From Pseudomonadota bacterium (GTDB taxonomy: Bacteria; Pseudomonadota; Alphaproteobacteria; Rhizobiales; Kaistiaceae): DNA of 6,428 nucleotides. This document shows, one piece after another, positions 5,708-6,428 of this stretch (its first letter is position 1; each line of letters begins with the position of its first letter). The position numbers and the translations under genes were made by a program. The notes beneath the pieces are model-generated. The model ran no database searches. It had not been told where the DNA came from and worked only from the letters and a program-made list of their open reading frames with translations. The DNA lies in the NCBI GenBank assembly GCA_023433185.1, contig JAEZEN010000498.1, forward strand, positions 1-6,428. The letters run 5' to 3'.

Positions 5708-6428
5708 ATGGCGGCTGGTTCCTTCTTCAGTGGTTTCGAAATGAGCTCGTTCATCAACGCGCTCATCCTGGGCATCAGCATCGGCAGCATCTGGCTCCTC
5801 GCTGCCCTCGGACTGACCATCATCTACGGCACCGCCGGGGTCATCAACATGGCTCATGGCGAGTTCATCATGCTCGGCGCCTACAGCTCCTACATGCTGC
5901 AGAGCCAGTTCGGTCTTCCCTTCCTGCTCTGCATCCCGGCGTCCTTCGTCATCGTCGGCGCCGTCGGTCTGATCCTCGAACGCGGCTTGATCCGCTACCT
6001 CTACGACCGACCGCTCGACACGCTTCTCGCCACGTCCGGGGTTTCGCTCGTCCTGATGCAGGGCGTCCGGCTGATCTTCGGCAGCGAGCCCAAGTACATC
6101 GCCGTCCCGGAGATCTTCTCCAGCAACATCCAGATCGGCTTCGTCAACATCTCCGCATTCCGGGTGATGGTGCTGGTGGTCACGATCCTGGCGGTGCTGG
6201 GCCTGTGGTTTCTCTTCTACCGCACCCGCTTCGGCGTCCAGGTGCGTGCCGTGATGCAGAACAAGGAGATGGCGGCTTCCTTCGGCATCAACTCGAGCCA
6301 GATCTACACGCTGACCTTCGTGCTCGGAGCAGGCCTCGCCGGCATCGCGGGCTCGCTCTTCGGCGTGCTCAACATCGTGCTCCCGACGATGGGCGCGAGC
6401 TATGTGGTCCAGGCCTTCCTGGTGGTGG
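5708..6428 (+). CDS. Urea/amide ABC transporter permease, UrtB/LivH type (3' end outside window)
   Basis: Inner-membrane permease of the branched-chain (HAAT) ABC class, partner of the binding protein encoded upstream. The visible 240 residues make up most of a roughly 300-residue family protein; the gene runs off the window end with no stop. Hydrophobic segments lie at about 14-40, 45-65, 70-92, 105-125, 151-171, 200-224 and 230 onward. Recognisable motifs are ALGLTIIYGTAGVINMAHGEF (split here as ALGLTIIYG 33-41 and GVINMAHGEF 44-53) and RPLDTLLATSGVSLVL (101-116), the latter typical of UrtB rather than generic LivH. The loop YRTRFGVQVRAVMQNKEMA (171-189) should dock the ATPase. The long leader (128 bp with two stem-loops) separates it from the binding-protein gene, but both are probably one transcript. 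It is expected to be followed by urtC, D and E homologues. Confidence 0.9.
   Translation, partial: MAAGSFFSGFEMSSFINALILGISIGSIWLLAALGLTIIYGTAGVINMAHGEFIMLGAYSSYMLQSQFGLPFLLCIPASFVIVGAVGLILERGLIRYLYDRPLDTLLATSGVSLVLMQGVRLIFGSEPKYIAVPEIFSSNIQIGFVNISAFRVMVLVVTILAVLGLWFLFYRTRFGVQVRAVMQNKEMAASFGINSSQIYTLTFVLGAGLAGIAGSLFGVLNIVLPTMGASYVVQAFLVV

Overview
The window reads as chromosomal sequence from a GC-rich proteobacterium, most likely an alphaproteobacterium of the Rhizobiales/Rhodobacterales type. This is inferred from strong G/C third-position preference, a GFO/IDH/MocA dehydrogenase next to a CUT2 sugar transporter, and a Tat-exported urea/amide-type binding protein. No sequence search was possible, so the taxonomy is inference. 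All genes are on the + strand. They form two transport loci separated by a roughly 0.5 kb regulatory gap.

Locus 1 (71-3757) is a compact three-gene cluster: a GFO/IDH/MocA NAD(P)-dependent oxidoreductase, an RbsA/MglA-type double ATPase, and an RbsC-type permease. The gene junctions overlap (ATGA at 1234-1237, then 8 bp at 2780-2787), so translation is probably coupled. The likely role is import of a monosaccharide, polyol or related compound and its oxidation in the cytoplasm. The periplasmic binding protein this transporter needs is not in the window and probably lies upstream.

The gap (3758-4271) has two parts. The first is GC-rich, with short hairpins that could end transcription of locus 1. 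The second, from about 3940, is visibly poorer in GC and carries dyads that look regulatory: an NtrC-like inverted repeat at 4048-4064, two AGAAA/TTTCT palindromes at 4125-4136 and 4145-4154, a -35-like TTGACG that the second palindrome touches, and a GTGC-GGC-GCAC dyad just after it. I see no convincing gene here.

Locus 2 (4272 to window end) starts a urea/short-chain amide-type ABC importer of the branched-chain (HAAT) class: a Tat-exported UrtA/FmdD-like binding protein, a 128 bp intercistronic stretch with a 15-bp stem-loop, and a UrtB/LivH-type permease cut by the window edge. The second permease and two ATPases (UrtC, D, E order) are expected downstream. Together the window shows a sugar-type import/oxidation operon followed by a nitrogen-type importer. 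I found no mobile element, CRISPR array, RNA gene or clearly new system. The most interesting material is the non-coding structure around the urtA-like gene.
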